From Hyphomicrobiales bacterium (GTDB lineage: Bacteria > Pseudomonadota > Alphaproteobacteria > Rhizobiales > HXMU1428-3): DNA of 27,543 nt. The stretch's first letter is position 1, and each line of letters starts with the position of its first letter. The position numbers were made by a program, and so were the translations under genes. The DNA lies in contig JAJFHW010000324.1 of NCBI GenBank assembly GCA_021775385.1, positions 1-27,543 of the forward strand, written 5' to 3'. The notes below the pieces were generated by a model. It was not told where the DNA came from. It did no database searches and saw nothing but the letters and a program-made list of their open reading frames with translations. This document shows, one piece after another, positions 8,476 through 15,815 of this stretch.

Positions 8476-9420
8476 TTAGAGAGAGGAGATGTATGCTGCC
8501 ATTTCAGCTCTCATTTTTAAGTCAGGCATTGGACCGAGGCCCGCAGATAGATTTTCTTTCACATGGTCAACACGGCTTGTTGCCGGGATTGCAACAGTCA
8601 GTGCGGGATGACTAATTATGAATTTTAAGAGAAACTGTGGCCAGTTGGTGCAGTTAATTTCTTTGGCAAAATCTGGTAGAGGGTGAGTGCTGTATCGATC
8701 TATTAGACGGCCCCTTGAGAATGGGCGATTGGCAATAACGGCGATGCCTTTATCAGCAGCGAAGGGGAGTAATGTTTTCTCTGCTGCCCGATTTTCAATG
8801 TTGTAGGTGAGTTGAACGAAATCCAGTGGTTCAGATTTCATTATTTCAAGAAACTCATTGTGTCTTCGGCTGTGACTGGTTGTGATGCCGATATAACGAA
8901 CCAGTCCTTCTTTCTTTAGAGTTTTAAGAATTTTTAAATGAGCTTTCCAGGCGACCAAGTTATGAACCTGTAACAAATCAAACTTTTTAATTCCCCATAA
9001 TTTCATGGATTGTTTGATTTGGGTGAGGCCTTGGCCTTCAAAGCTTGTCCAGACTTTTGTAGCCCCGAATAAGCTTTGAGGGTAGCTAAGTTCTTTAAGC
9101 ATATAGCCAATGACTTCTTCTGATGAGCCGTACATGGGGGATGAATCAACCATGGCGCCACCACCTTCAAAAAAAGCTCTTAAAACTTCTGTTCTGCTTT
9201 TTCGCAGGGTTGGGTTAGGGCCTACATTAAAGTTTATCCAGGAGCCGATGCCAATGGCGGGGATTTTTTCTCCGGTTGAGGGGATGATTTTTTTAAAAAT
9301 TGTTGAGTGATTTTGCGCTTGGAGTGAACCAGGCCATAGAGTGGTCATTGTGCCAGTTAAAAGACTTTGTGCTAATAGGCCTTGTATGAAATCTCTTCGG
9401 TTTAGATAAGAATTGGGCAT
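8476..9420 (-). CDS. aldo/keto reductase with twin-arginine signal
   Basis: A 314-residue protein. The N-terminus carries NRRDFIQG (Arg 8-9) followed by a hydrophobic stretch and an Ala-rich site near residue 36, which looks like a Tat signal peptide, so a folded, cofactor-loaded enzyme in the periplasm is inferred. The rest is an aldo/keto reductase barrel. The usual tetrad is visible as Asp92 (GGGAMVDSSPMYGSSEEVIG), Tyr97, Lys122 (FGATKVW) and His153 (LLQVHNLV). AGGAG lies ~8 bases before the ATG. The substrate is unknown; AKRs reduce carbonyls with NAD(P)H. It reads away from a 415-base gap and is followed by the DUF6064-like gene. Confidence 0.88.
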   Translation of the reverse strand: MPNSYLNRRDFIQGLLAQSLLTGTMTTLWPGSLQAQNHSTIFKKIIPSTGEKIPAIGIGSWINFNVGPNPTLRKSRTEVLRAFFEGGGAMVDSSPMYGSSEEVIGYMLKELSYPQSLFGATKVWTSFEGQGLTQIKQSMKLWGIKKFDLLQVHNLVAWKAHLKILKTLKKEGLVRYIGITTSHSRRHNEFLEIMKSEPLDFVQLTYNIENRAAEKTLLPFAADKGIAVIANRPFSRGRLIDRYSTHPLPDFAKEINCTNWPQFLLKFIISHPALTVAIPATSRVDHVKENLSAGLGPMPDLKMRAEMAAYISSL

Positions 9421-9666
9421 TGGTCAGCTCCTTTAACCAGGCCTATATTTTTAAGGTGTCGTTTAACAAAAATTATTATAAAGCACGACCTGGACTGTAG
9501 TCATAGTTCAATAGTTTGTTTAGAAATAGACCGTTCAGACCGTTTTGAAGGCATCTATTCGTACAAATGGTAACCAGTTTGTTGAGTTGGATCTGTACAG
9601 ATAGTGTTTCTTTTGTCATAAGAGACTAGAGCTTGTTATTTAAAAGTGGATACCGGTTTTAAGAAT

Positions 9667-9696
9667 TTGTGGATGCTGAGTGGGCATCTGAAGCGC
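9667..9696 (+). repeat. REP-like palindrome, copy 1
   Basis: Reads TTGTG-GATGC-TGAGTGG-GCATC-TGAA-GCGC. A perfect 5-bp inner stem GATGC (9672-9676) / GCATC (9684-9688) and the TGAAGCGC tail match the consensus GYGCG-GWTGC-N7-GCAWC-TGAA-GYRC seen at five other places in the window. The outer stem is weak here. Confidence 0.72.
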
Positions 9697-9725
9697 CAGT
9701 AAAGTAACAAGCTTAAATAAAAAAT

Positions 9726-9760
9726 AGAGCATGTCTTCAAATTCAAAAGTGAGATGCTCT
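9726..9760. repeat. inverted repeat upstream of the ABC ATPase
   Basis: AGAGCAT (9726-9732) and ATGCTCT (9754-9760) are exact inverted copies separated by 21 bases containing TCAAATTCAAAAGTGA. It has no T-run and so is not a normal terminator. It may be a repeat element or an operator. Confidence 0.5.
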
Positions 9761-9835
9761 GGTTATGAAACTTTTGGTGTTGAACTTAGGCCCTTTGCCT
9801 AATTCTTTGCCGATACTTGATGGAAAGATTAATTT

Positions 9836-10930
9836 TTGAGTTTAGCATCACCAGGTTGGGGACGGCGCGGATCAGCTGCTGCGACCATTGCGGCGCGGTT
9901 AACTTTTGATAATCTAACGCGGTCATTTGATGGTAAAGGGGCTCTTCGTGGGGTCAGTCTTGATATTGAGCCAGCGGAGACTGTTTGTTTATTGGGGCCA
10001 TCTGGGTGTGGTAAAACCACACTTTTACGGATTGCTGCTGGTATAGAGCGGCCTGATAGTGGGCGGGTTTTGTTTAACCATCAAGAAGTAGTTGGACCTG
10101 ATGTTTTCACACCGCCTGAAAAACGTGGTGTTGGGCTGATGTTTCAGGATTTTGCTCTTTTTCCGCATTTAACAATTTTACAAAATGTTATGTTTGGCCT
10201 TAAAAATTTTGAGGCAAAGGATGCGACACGAGTGGCTTTAGCCACGCTTGATCGTGTTGGACTTGCCCGCTATGCGGAAGATTTTCCGCATATTCTTTCT
10301 GGCGGGCAGCAGCAACGTGTAGCATTAGCCAGAGCGATTGCACCAAGACCTAGTATTATCTTTATGGATGAGCCTTTTTCTGGACTAGACCCACGATTGA
10401 GAGATCGTATTCGTGAAGAAACATTGGCAATTTTGCGTGAGATGAGAGCAACTTCGGTGATTGTTACTCATCAAGCTGAAGAAGCGATGCGAATGGGTGA
10501 CCGGATAGCTGTTATGCGTGATGGACGAATTTTACAAGTTGGCACAAGTGAAGAGATTTATAATCACCCAAATTCCTTATTTGTGGCCCGAATTTGTGCT
10601 GAAATGAATGAAATCCCTTGCGTTGTTAAAAATGGTGAAGTTGAGACTGTTTTTGGTCGCTTTCCAGCGAATGGGTTGGATGAGGGCACTGAAGCTGTTT
10701 TTGGGGCACGTTTACTTGGTTTAAGCGTCTCTAAAGAGGGGCCTGGTGTTCAAGGGCGGGTTATTGATAGAAAGTTCTTAGGTGGTTCAGCTTTGTTAGA
10801 AATTGTGGTTGATGGACATGATTCACCATTACAAATACGTTTGAGGGAGAATACAGCCCCAAATGTAGGGGATGAAATTTTCGTTTTTGTTGATATGCAT
10901 TTGCCTTTGGTGTTGGCAAAAGACGATTAA
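9836..10930 (+). CDS. ABC transporter ATP-binding protein (FbpC/PotA type)
   Basis: A 364-residue nucleotide-binding subunit. Walker A is GPSGCGKTT (about 54-62), signature LSGGQQQR (154-161), Walker B IIFMDEP (174-180) followed by the D-loop SGLDP, and H-loop VTHQ (His212). The ~110 residues after the ATPase domain fit a TOBE-type regulatory domain. This architecture is typical of importers for ferric iron, polyamines or sugars. No permease or binding-protein gene is nearby, so the substrate cannot be given and it may serve a transporter encoded elsewhere. The start is TTG at 9836 with GGAAAG 8 bases before it; no ATG lies ahead of the conserved domain. The first ~20 residues are not part of the fold. 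It stands alone between an insertion-like gap and tatA. Confidence 0.88.
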   Translation: MSLASPGWGRRGSAAATIAARLTFDNLTRSFDGKGALRGVSLDIEPAETVCLLGPSGCGKTTLLRIAAGIERPDSGRVLFNHQEVVGPDVFTPPEKRGVGLMFQDFALFPHLTILQNVMFGLKNFEAKDATRVALATLDRVGLARYAEDFPHILSGGQQQRVALARAIAPRPSIIFMDEPFSGLDPRLRDRIREETLAILREMRATSVIVTHQAEEAMRMGDRIAVMRDGRILQVGTSEEIYNHPNSLFVARICAEMNEIPCVVKNGEVETVFGRFPANGLDEGTEAVFGARLLGLSVSKEGPGVQGRVIDRKFLGGSALLEIVVDGHDSPLQIRLRENTAPNVGDEIFVFVDMHLPLVLAKDD

Positions 10931-11051
10931 GCCCTTTTTCTTTGCTAAGTTTAACCTTATATAAGATGCAGTGGTTGCGCATATGGGTTGTTTTTGTAAT
11001 ATTGGAATAAAGAACAAGAAAATGCGCATTAGGCGTTAGGAGAAAAGAAGT

Positions 11052-11285
11052 ATGGGTTACCCTGGTATTTGGCAAATTTTAATCGTTTTACTACTTGTAG
11101 TGCTTTTATTTGGCCGCGGTAAGATTTCAGATTTGATGGGCGATGTTGCTAAAGGCATCACAAGCTTTAAAAAAGGTCTGAAAGATGAGGACCAGGATAC
11201 TGCATCAAATGTTCATTCACTTGAGCAAGGTAGTGATGCGGACAAATCTGGCTCACTAAATAAAGAAAAAGCTGATTTATCTTAA
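11052..11285 (+). CDS. tatA: Sec-independent translocase protein TatA
   Basis: A small 77-residue subunit of the twin-arginine translocase, thought to form the transport pore for folded proteins. It has a short N-terminal membrane helix ([15 protein letters not shown]), the conserved [17 protein letters not shown] hinge and amphipathic helix, then an acidic hydrophilic tail. ATG 11052 is preceded by AGGAG at 11038-11042. It is separated from tatB by 337 bases, unusually far for a tat operon. Confidence 0.95.
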   Translation: MGYPGIWQILIVLLLVVLLFGRGKISDLMGDVAKGITSFKKGLKDEDQDTASNVHSLEQGSDADKSGSLNKEKADLS

Positions 11286-11622
11286 AATTTTTAGCTGAAA
11301 CGATAGATATTAAATTTCTAGATAGTAAAGCTGAGTGTTTATAAAAAAGGTGAAGTGTGGTTTTGCTAAAATTGAGGAGTGAACCACACTTGTATCTAAT
11401 TGGATCGTAAGATCTTTATCTATTTAGGTCAGCAGATCTATATTGATTATAAAACGGCTCTTCTTTTATCAATCCATATCTAGCAATTTTAGTCTTTCAT
11501 TTTTGGGCGAGATGTTTTCTGTTTGTGATTGATCAGTCTTCTATTCGATAGATAAATATCACGTTAGATAAATCGCAAAAACACGTTCAGCTTTTTTGCT
11601 GATCTAAATGGAGTAACTTTCC
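11286..11622. other. tatA-tatB gap (337 bases)
   Basis: No credible gene. It holds a perfect 10-bp inverted repeat (11353-11391), repeated AGATCT words and a small hairpin just before tatB (TCAGC 11587-11591 / GCTGA 11598-11602). A second promoter for tatBC could lie here. Confidence 0.5.
11353..11391. repeat. perfect 10-bp inverted repeat between tatA and tatB
   Basis: AAGTGTGGTT (11353-11362) and AACCACACTT (11382-11391) with a 19-base spacer. No T-run follows, so it is not a standard terminator. It could be an RNA-processing or stabilising hairpin that sets the excess of TatA over TatBC, or an operator. Confidence 0.6.
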
Positions 11623-12102
11623 ATGTTTGATATTGGCTGGAGTGAATTACTTGTCGTTGGGCTTGTAGCGCTGATTGTGGTTGGCCCAAAAGAGTTGCCA
11701 GCGATGATGAAACGTATTGGGCAATTGATCCGCAAGGCTAAACACACCGCGGGTTCTTTTCAACGCCAATTTGAAGATGCTATGGACGAGGGTGAACTTG
11801 GTGAATTGAAAGCCAGTGTTAAAGGCATCCAGGAAGACTTAGACCCGAATAAGATTATGGGTGACATGGTTGGTGATGAAACCGTTGATGACTTTGATCT
11901 TGATAAATGGAATGAACAAATTCTTGAAGATGAGAAAAAACGTACAGAAAACCCCATTCGCACTGTGGAAGAAATGGAAGCGACCAAGGGTGAGGCAGAT
12001 ACTATTGGTGCTTTAGACAGTGATGTTTCAAGTAGTTCAGAGGTTGCAACTGAGCGTTTAAGCAAAGATCAAGACCTTGCTCAGGAGAAACAAGTTTCAT
12101 GA
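11623..12102 (+). CDS. tatB: Sec-independent translocase protein TatB
   Basis: 159 residues. TatB with TatC forms the receptor for twin-arginine signal peptides. The sequence begins MFDIGWSELLVVGLVALIVV with the conserved Glu at position 8, then GPKELPAMMKRIGQLIRKA, a long amphipathic/charged helix and an acidic, Ser-rich tail. ATG 11623 has GGAG at 11610-11613. Its stop overlaps the tatC start as ATGA, so the two are translationally coupled. Confidence 0.95.
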   Translation: MFDIGWSELLVVGLVALIVVGPKELPAMMKRIGQLIRKAKHTAGSFQRQFEDAMDEGELGELKASVKGIQEDLDPNKIMGDMVGDETVDDFDLDKWNEQILEDEKKRTENPIRTVEEMEATKGEADTIGALDSDVSSSSEVATERLSKDQDLAQEKQVS

Positions 12103-12878
12103 GTGTTGATAGTGTTGAGGACAGCAAAGCTCCTCTGATTGCTCATTTGGTTGAGCTTAGAACACGACTTTTATGGTCTCTTGTGGCGATGGCTATCGCT
12201 TTTGTGTTCTGTTTTTATTTTGCTTCGACGATCTATAATTTCTTGCTTGGTCCTTATGAAAGAGCTGTTGGGCCGGATCAAATTATTGATATGCAATTTA
12301 CAGCGCCTCATGAATTTTTCTTTACGCAATTAAAGATGTCATTGTTTGGGGCCTTTGTGATTTCTTTTCCTCTTATTGCTTTGCAGATTTATAAATTTAT
12401 TGCGCCTGGACTTTATGCAAATGAGCGGCATGCGTTTGTGCCTTATTTGATCGCTACACCTGTCTTGTTTCTCATTGGGGCTTCCATTGTTTATTATATT
12501 GTGATGCCTTTGGCTTTATCGTTTTTCCTTTCGACACAGCAGGCTGGTGATACTGGTGTGCAGATTAAACTTGTGGCGCGGGTGAGCGAATATTTCTCCT
12601 TTATTATGGCGCTGATTATGGCTTTTGGAATTTGTTTTCAATTGCCAGTGGTTTTGACCTTACTTGGGAAAGCTGGGCTGGTTACTTCTGAGTGGTTGAA
12701 AGCGAAACGGCGCTATGCTGTTGTTGCGGTGTTTGCTGCTGCCGCATTACTAACGCCACCAGACCCGATGAGCCAGCTTGGATTGGCCTTACCAACTTAC
12801 CTTCTTTATGAATTTTCCATTTGGATGGTGATGTTGGTTGAAAAGAAGCGTGATGAAAAAGAGGCGGCACGAGATTAG
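12099..12878 (+). CDS. tatC: Sec-independent translocase protein TatC
   Basis: 259 residues with six membrane segments; the signal-peptide-binding core of the Tat system. The conserved start APLIAHLVELRTRLLWS, the periplasmic segment FTAPHEFFFTQLKMSL and the helix region LLTPPDPMSQLGLALP are all present. It overlaps tatB by 4 bases. A likely local substrate is the Tat-signal aldo/keto reductase encoded 3 kb upstream, which is inference from signal type and proximity only. Confidence 0.96.
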   Translation: MSVDSVEDSKAPLIAHLVELRTRLLWSLVAMAIAFVFCFYFASTIYNFLLGPYERAVGPDQIIDMQFTAPHEFFFTQLKMSLFGAFVISFPLIALQIYKFIAPGLYANERHAFVPYLIATPVLFLIGASIVYYIVMPLALSFFLSTQQAGDTGVQIKLVARVSEYFSFIMALIMAFGICFQLPVVLTLLGKAGLVTSEWLKAKRRYAVVAVFAAAALLTPPDPMSQLGLALPTYLLYEFSIWMVMLVEKKRDEKEAARD

Positions 12879-12896
12879 AACAGCTTTATTTTTTCT

Positions 12897-12977
12897 CACG
12901 GCTATTCCATGAGCTAACGCTCATAGGCCTCCGAGGGGCGGTGCTTGCACCGGGCAGCTCGCGCTGCCATTTCCGTG
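12897..12977. repeat. cloverleaf-like multi-hairpin element
   Basis: Three perfect 6-bp hairpins in a row: ATGAGC-TAAC-GCTCAT (12909-12924), CGGTGC-TT-GCACCG (12939-12952) and GGCAGC-TCGC-GCTGCC (12953-12968). They are enclosed by the outer pair CACGG (12897-12901) / CCGTG (12973-12977). It is more GC-rich than its surroundings. It is not a tRNA (no T-loop, no anticodon arm geometry). It may be an extragenic repeat, a small RNA or an mRNA leader structure. Confidence 0.65.
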
Positions 12978-13002
12978 CTCTGAAGTAAAGCACTCCTTTT
13001 TT
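12975..13002 (+). terminator. terminator-like hairpin after tatC
   Basis: GTGCT (12975-12979), 9-base loop, AGCAC (12989-12993), then TCC and six T's. Its left arm shares GTG with the outer stem of the preceding multi-hairpin element, so the two structures would exclude each other. Probably the end of the tatABC transcript. Confidence 0.55.
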
Positions 13003-13218
13003 CGTAATGAGACTTCATGAGTTTTTTTAACGAATACAATACTATGAGACATGTTCTAGATGAATTTAACATTTGCATTTTCGCGTAAATGCCTTTGAAG
13101 AAGTGATGCTCTTTGCGTTTTTCTCAACTTTTCTAATTTGTTTCCTTGTGATAGTTAGTAGTTTGTTTACATAACTCTTTTTGGTTATGAAAATAATAGT
13201 TGTTTTTCTTTGTCCTTT

Positions 13219-13233
13219 TTAATGAACTTTTAA
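13219..13233. promoter_or_regulatory. possible CtrA-type box before serS
   Basis: TTAA-TGAACTT-TTAA fits the TTAA-N7-TTAA pattern of alphaproteobacterial CtrA sites. It is a single site in AT-rich DNA, so chance is possible. Confidence 0.3.
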
Positions 13234-13253
13234 GGCGCGCGGCGCCATTTTTT
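13234..13253 (+). terminator. terminator-like (attenuator?) hairpin just ahead of serS
   Basis: GGCGC (13234-13238), loop GCG, GCGCC (13242-13246), then A and six T's, followed at once by the serS ribosome-binding site (AGGGG 13256-13260). There is no room for a promoter between it and the start, so serS transcripts must read through it. Confidence 0.6.
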
Positions 13254-13266
13254 ATAGGGGTGATTT

Positions 13267-14547
13267 ATGTTTGATCTAAAGTGGATCCGTGAAAATAGTG
13301 AAGCCTTTGATGCTGGTCTTGCAAAGCGCGGGGCTGCGCCGCTCTCAATTGATATCTTGAAGATTGACGAAGAACGCCGCGATCATTTGAAAGCCTTGCA
13401 AGATGCGCAAGCAAAGAGGAATACCGCGTCTAAAGAAATTGGCAAGGCGAAAGCTAGCGGTGATGAAGCGGCTGCAGCGGCAGCCATTGCCGAAGTAGCG
13501 AAGATTAAAGAATTTATTCAAAATGGTGAAGAAACTGAACGTGAGATTGATGAGCGAATAAATGCGCTTTTGTCTTCCATTCCTAACTTGCCACATGATG
13601 ATGTGCCTATTGGTAATGATGAAGATGACAATGAACTTGTTCGTACAGTAGGCGAGCAACCTTCATTTGATTTTGAGCCAAAAGAGCATTTTGACATTGG
13701 CGAAGCACTGGGTTTGATGGATTTTGAAACAGCTGCCAAGATGTCAGGTAGTCGATTTGTTGTGTTATCTGGCGCTTTAGCGAGATTAGAGCGTGCGCTA
13801 GCTCAATTTATGCTTGATTTGCAAACCGGTGAGCATGGCTATACTGAAGTTTCTCCACCAACTTTGGTGAAAGCAAACGCGCTTTATGGAACAGGCCAAC
13901 TGCCAAAATTCGAAGAGGATCTCTTTAAAACAACAGGAGATCATTACCTTATTCCAACTGCTGAGGTACCACTTACAAATATTGTGGCGGATTGTATTAT
14001 TGATGAAGGGTATTTGCCGCGACGCTTCACTGCCTTTACACCTTGTTTTCGGTCTGAGGCTGGATCTGCTGGCCGAGATACAAGGGGGATGATCCGTCAA
14101 CACCAGTTCATGAAAGTTGAAATGGTGTCTGTTACAAAACCCGAATTATCAGACGCGGAACTTGAGCGTATGACAGGGTGTGCTGAAGAAGTGTTGAAAC
14201 GTCTTGGGCTGTCTTACCGTGTTATGAAGCTTTGCACCGGAGATATGGGCTTTGGTGCTCGGCGTACTTATGACCTTGAGGTTTGGTTGCCGGGACAGAA
14301 TATGTACCGCGAAATTTCAAGTTGTTCGGTTTGTGGTGACTTTCAAGCGCGGCGCATGAATACTCGTTATCGTGTTGAAGGTGAGAAAGGTGGGCACTTT
14401 GTGCACACGTTAAACGGCTCTGGTCTTGCTGTTGGGCGGACGATGGTGGCAGTCTTAGAAAATTACCAGCAAGCTGATGGTAGTGTGGTTGTTCCTGAGG
14501 TTCTAAAACCTTATATGGGTGGTATAGAGATCATCAAGGTAGATTGA
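13267..14547 (+). CDS. serS: seryl-tRNA synthetase
   Basis: Class II aminoacyl-tRNA synthetase that charges tRNA-Ser (and tRNA-Sec where present); 426 residues, normal length. The N-terminal [18 protein letters not shown] leads into the long coiled-coil arm that grips the tRNA (about residues 30-110). The catalytic core has TAEVPLTN, motif 2 [20 protein letters not shown] and motif 3 [19 protein letters not shown]. The start ATG has AGGGG 6 bases upstream. It lies between tatC and surE as in other Hyphomicrobiales; the upstream hairpin suggests control at transcript elongation. Confidence 0.97.
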   Translation: MFDLKWIRENSEAFDAGLAKRGAAPLSIDILKIDEERRDHLKALQDAQAKRNTASKEIGKAKASGDEAAAAAAIAEVAKIKEFIQNGEETEREIDERINALLSSIPNLPHDDVPIGNDEDDNELVRTVGEQPSFDFEPKEHFDIGEALGLMDFETAAKMSGSRFVVLSGALARLERALAQFMLDLQTGEHGYTEVSPPTLVKANALYGTGQLPKFEEDLFKTTGDHYLIPTAEVPLTNIVADCIIDEGYLPRRFTAFTPCFRSEAGSAGRDTRGMIRQHQFMKVEMVSVTKPELSDAELERMTGCAEEVLKRLGLSYRVMKLCTGDMGFGARRTYDLEVWLPGQNMYREISSCSVCGDFQARRMNTRYRVEGEKGGHFVHTLNGSGLAVGRTMVAVLENYQQADGSVVVPEVLKPYMGGIEIIKVD

Positions 14548-14659
14548 TTTGCTGGTTACCTTTAGAAACGACTTTTTGTAATTTTGCTTCTATGGCCTAA
14601 TTTAAGTGACGTTTTTATGAGCGTGAAATTAAACAGCCCTAAACGGAGAGCTTGTCTTT

Positions 14660-15427
14660 ATGCGGATTCTTGTAACGAATGATGATGGAATTGATGCTAC
14701 AGGAATTAAAGTTTTAGAAGGCATTGCCCGTGAGCTTTCAGATGATGTCTGGGTAGTGGCGCCAGCTCTTGATAATAGTGGTGTCTCTCATTCACTTACA
14801 TTACATGAGCCTTTGCGCCATTCTCAACATGGTGAAAAAACATTTTCCATTCAAGGGACACCGACTGATTGTGTGATTATGGGGGTGCGTAAATTTTTAG
14901 GGAGTACGCCGCCAAACCTTGTTTTGTCAGGTATTAACCATGGGCAAAACATCGCTGATGATGTGACTTACTCTGGGACAATAGCAGGGGCATTTGAAGG
15001 GTCTTTACTTGGTATTCCTTCCATTGCTCTCAGTTTGTCAACAGGGATTAAATCACCTCAATCTATGTATTGGGACACGCCTAAAACCCAGGCCGCTTCG
15101 TTAATTTCTACCCTTGTAGAAGGGGGGATAAGTGCGGATATTCCTTTGAATATTAACTTTCCAGATTGTGCGCCTGAAGATGTAAAAGGGAAACTGATTA
15201 CCGTACAGGGTAAGAGAGACCAGGGATTGCTTCGAATTGACAGCAGACTAGACCCTCGAGGGCGTGATTATTTCTGGTTTGATTTTGAAAGAAAGCTTTC
15301 AAACCCAGCTAAGGGCACGGATCTTTGGGCGGTTTATAATGATTATATCTCAATCACTCCGTTACATCTCAATCTAACGCATCATGAAAGTTGTCATGCG
15401 CTTGCGCAAAAATTCAATGATGTCTGA
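14660..15427 (+). CDS. surE: 5'/3'-nucleotidase SurE
   Basis: Metal-dependent phosphatase that dephosphorylates nucleoside monophosphates and short polyphosphates; a stress/stationary-phase survival protein in the cytoplasm. 255 residues. The metal-site residues are visible: TNDDG (Asp8, Asp9), APALDNSGVSHSLT (Ser near 40) and SGINHGQN (Asn93). ACGGAGAG lies about 9 bases before the ATG. In related genomes an isoaspartyl methyltransferase gene (pcm) usually follows; here there is none, only a 388-base gap before the LysM/LytM gene. Confidence 0.96.
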   Translation: MRILVTNDDGIDATGIKVLEGIARELSDDVWVVAPALDNSGVSHSLTLHEPLRHSQHGEKTFSIQGTPTDCVIMGVRKFLGSTPPNLVLSGINHGQNIADDVTYSGTIAGAFEGSLLGIPSIALSLSTGIKSPQSMYWDTPKTQAASLISTLVEGGISADIPLNINFPDCAPEDVKGKLITVQGKRDQGLLRIDSRLDPRGRDYFWFDFERKLSNPAKGTDLWAVYNDYISITPLHLNLTHHESCHALAQKFNDV

Positions 15428-15670
15428 GGGTTATAGCCCTTTACTGGTTTTCTTCACATTCTGCCGCTTTTATATCACATTCATGAGTAAACTTATGGTT
15501 TGATGCTGTTTTATTATGCCTTTTGGGATGGGCTGGTGAAATGGGGTAATTGTGCAAACTTGAGTGATTTTTTGTCTACTCTTAAAGGTTTGTTGGTGGG
15601 CAAGCTGATTGAACTTCGATTGGTTTCAATTGCTATATGATGCATCTTATTGGTTTTTAAGGCCGCGATA

Positions 15671-15686
15671 TTAAGGAAATCTTAAC
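15671..15686. promoter_or_regulatory. CtrA-type binding box 1
   Basis: TTAA-GGAAATC-TTAAC matches the full CtrA consensus TTAA-N7-TTAAC. It lies 130 bases before the start of the LysM/LytM lipoprotein gene. CtrA is the cell-cycle master regulator of alphaproteobacteria. Confidence 0.6.
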
Positions 15687-15722
15687 CATATCTATTGAGG
15701 TTAATAGCTCAAATTGTAACTA

Positions 15723-15737
15723 TTAAGGTTTTGTTAA
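15723..15737. promoter_or_regulatory. CtrA-type binding box 2
   Basis: TTAA-GGTTTTG-TTAA, a second complete TTAA-N7-TTAA motif 52 bases after the first. Two boxes in one 388-base gap are unlikely by chance even in AT-rich DNA. Confidence 0.6.
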
Positions 15738-15768
15738 TCTTTTCCGGGCTTAAATTTAACTATGTTAG

Positions 15769-15792
15769 AAGTGGGCAGTTCCACTTTTTTTT
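15769..15792 (+). terminator. terminator-like (attenuator?) hairpin before the LysM lipoprotein gene
   Basis: AAGTGG (15769-15774), loop GCAGTT, CCACTT (15781-15786) running into T's to 15792. It is oriented for plus-strand transcription and ends 24 bases before the GTG start, so it either ends a surE transcript or acts within the leader of the next gene. Confidence 0.65.
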
Positions 15793-15815
15793 AGTATGCG
15801 TGATAGAGGCCTGTT

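Larger units (their letters stand above)
9421..9835. other. intergenic region between the reductase and the ABC ATPase (415 bases)
   Basis: No gene found on either strand. It should hold divergent promoters. It contains a copy of the REP-like repeat (9667-9696), a long inverted repeat (9726-9760), and AAAGTGGATACCGGTTTT (9643-9660), which resembles a motif I recall as common in rhizobial intergenic DNA. Confidence 0.5.
12879..13266. other. tatC-serS intergenic region (388 bases)
   Basis: No gene seen. It contains a cloverleaf-like multi-hairpin element (12897-12977), a terminator-like hairpin (12975-13002), an AT-rich stretch, a TTAA-N7-TTAA motif (13219-13233) and a second terminator-like hairpin right before serS (13234-13253). 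Confidence 0.6.
15428..15815. other. surE-LysM lipoprotein intergenic region (388 bases)
   Basis: No gene or pcm remnant recognised. The second half holds two TTAA-N7-TTAA boxes and a terminator-like hairpin, listed separately. It is the probable promoter region of the lipoprotein gene. Confidence 0.55.

Noticed and set aside
9455..9475. CtrA box (TTAAGG...TTTAAC) near the reductase start
   Set aside because: The half-sites are 8 bases apart rather than 7.
12897..12977. A tRNA gene
   Set aside because: It folds as a cloverleaf but lacks the T-loop consensus, a 7-base anticodon loop and CCA-type end; loops are 2-4 bases.
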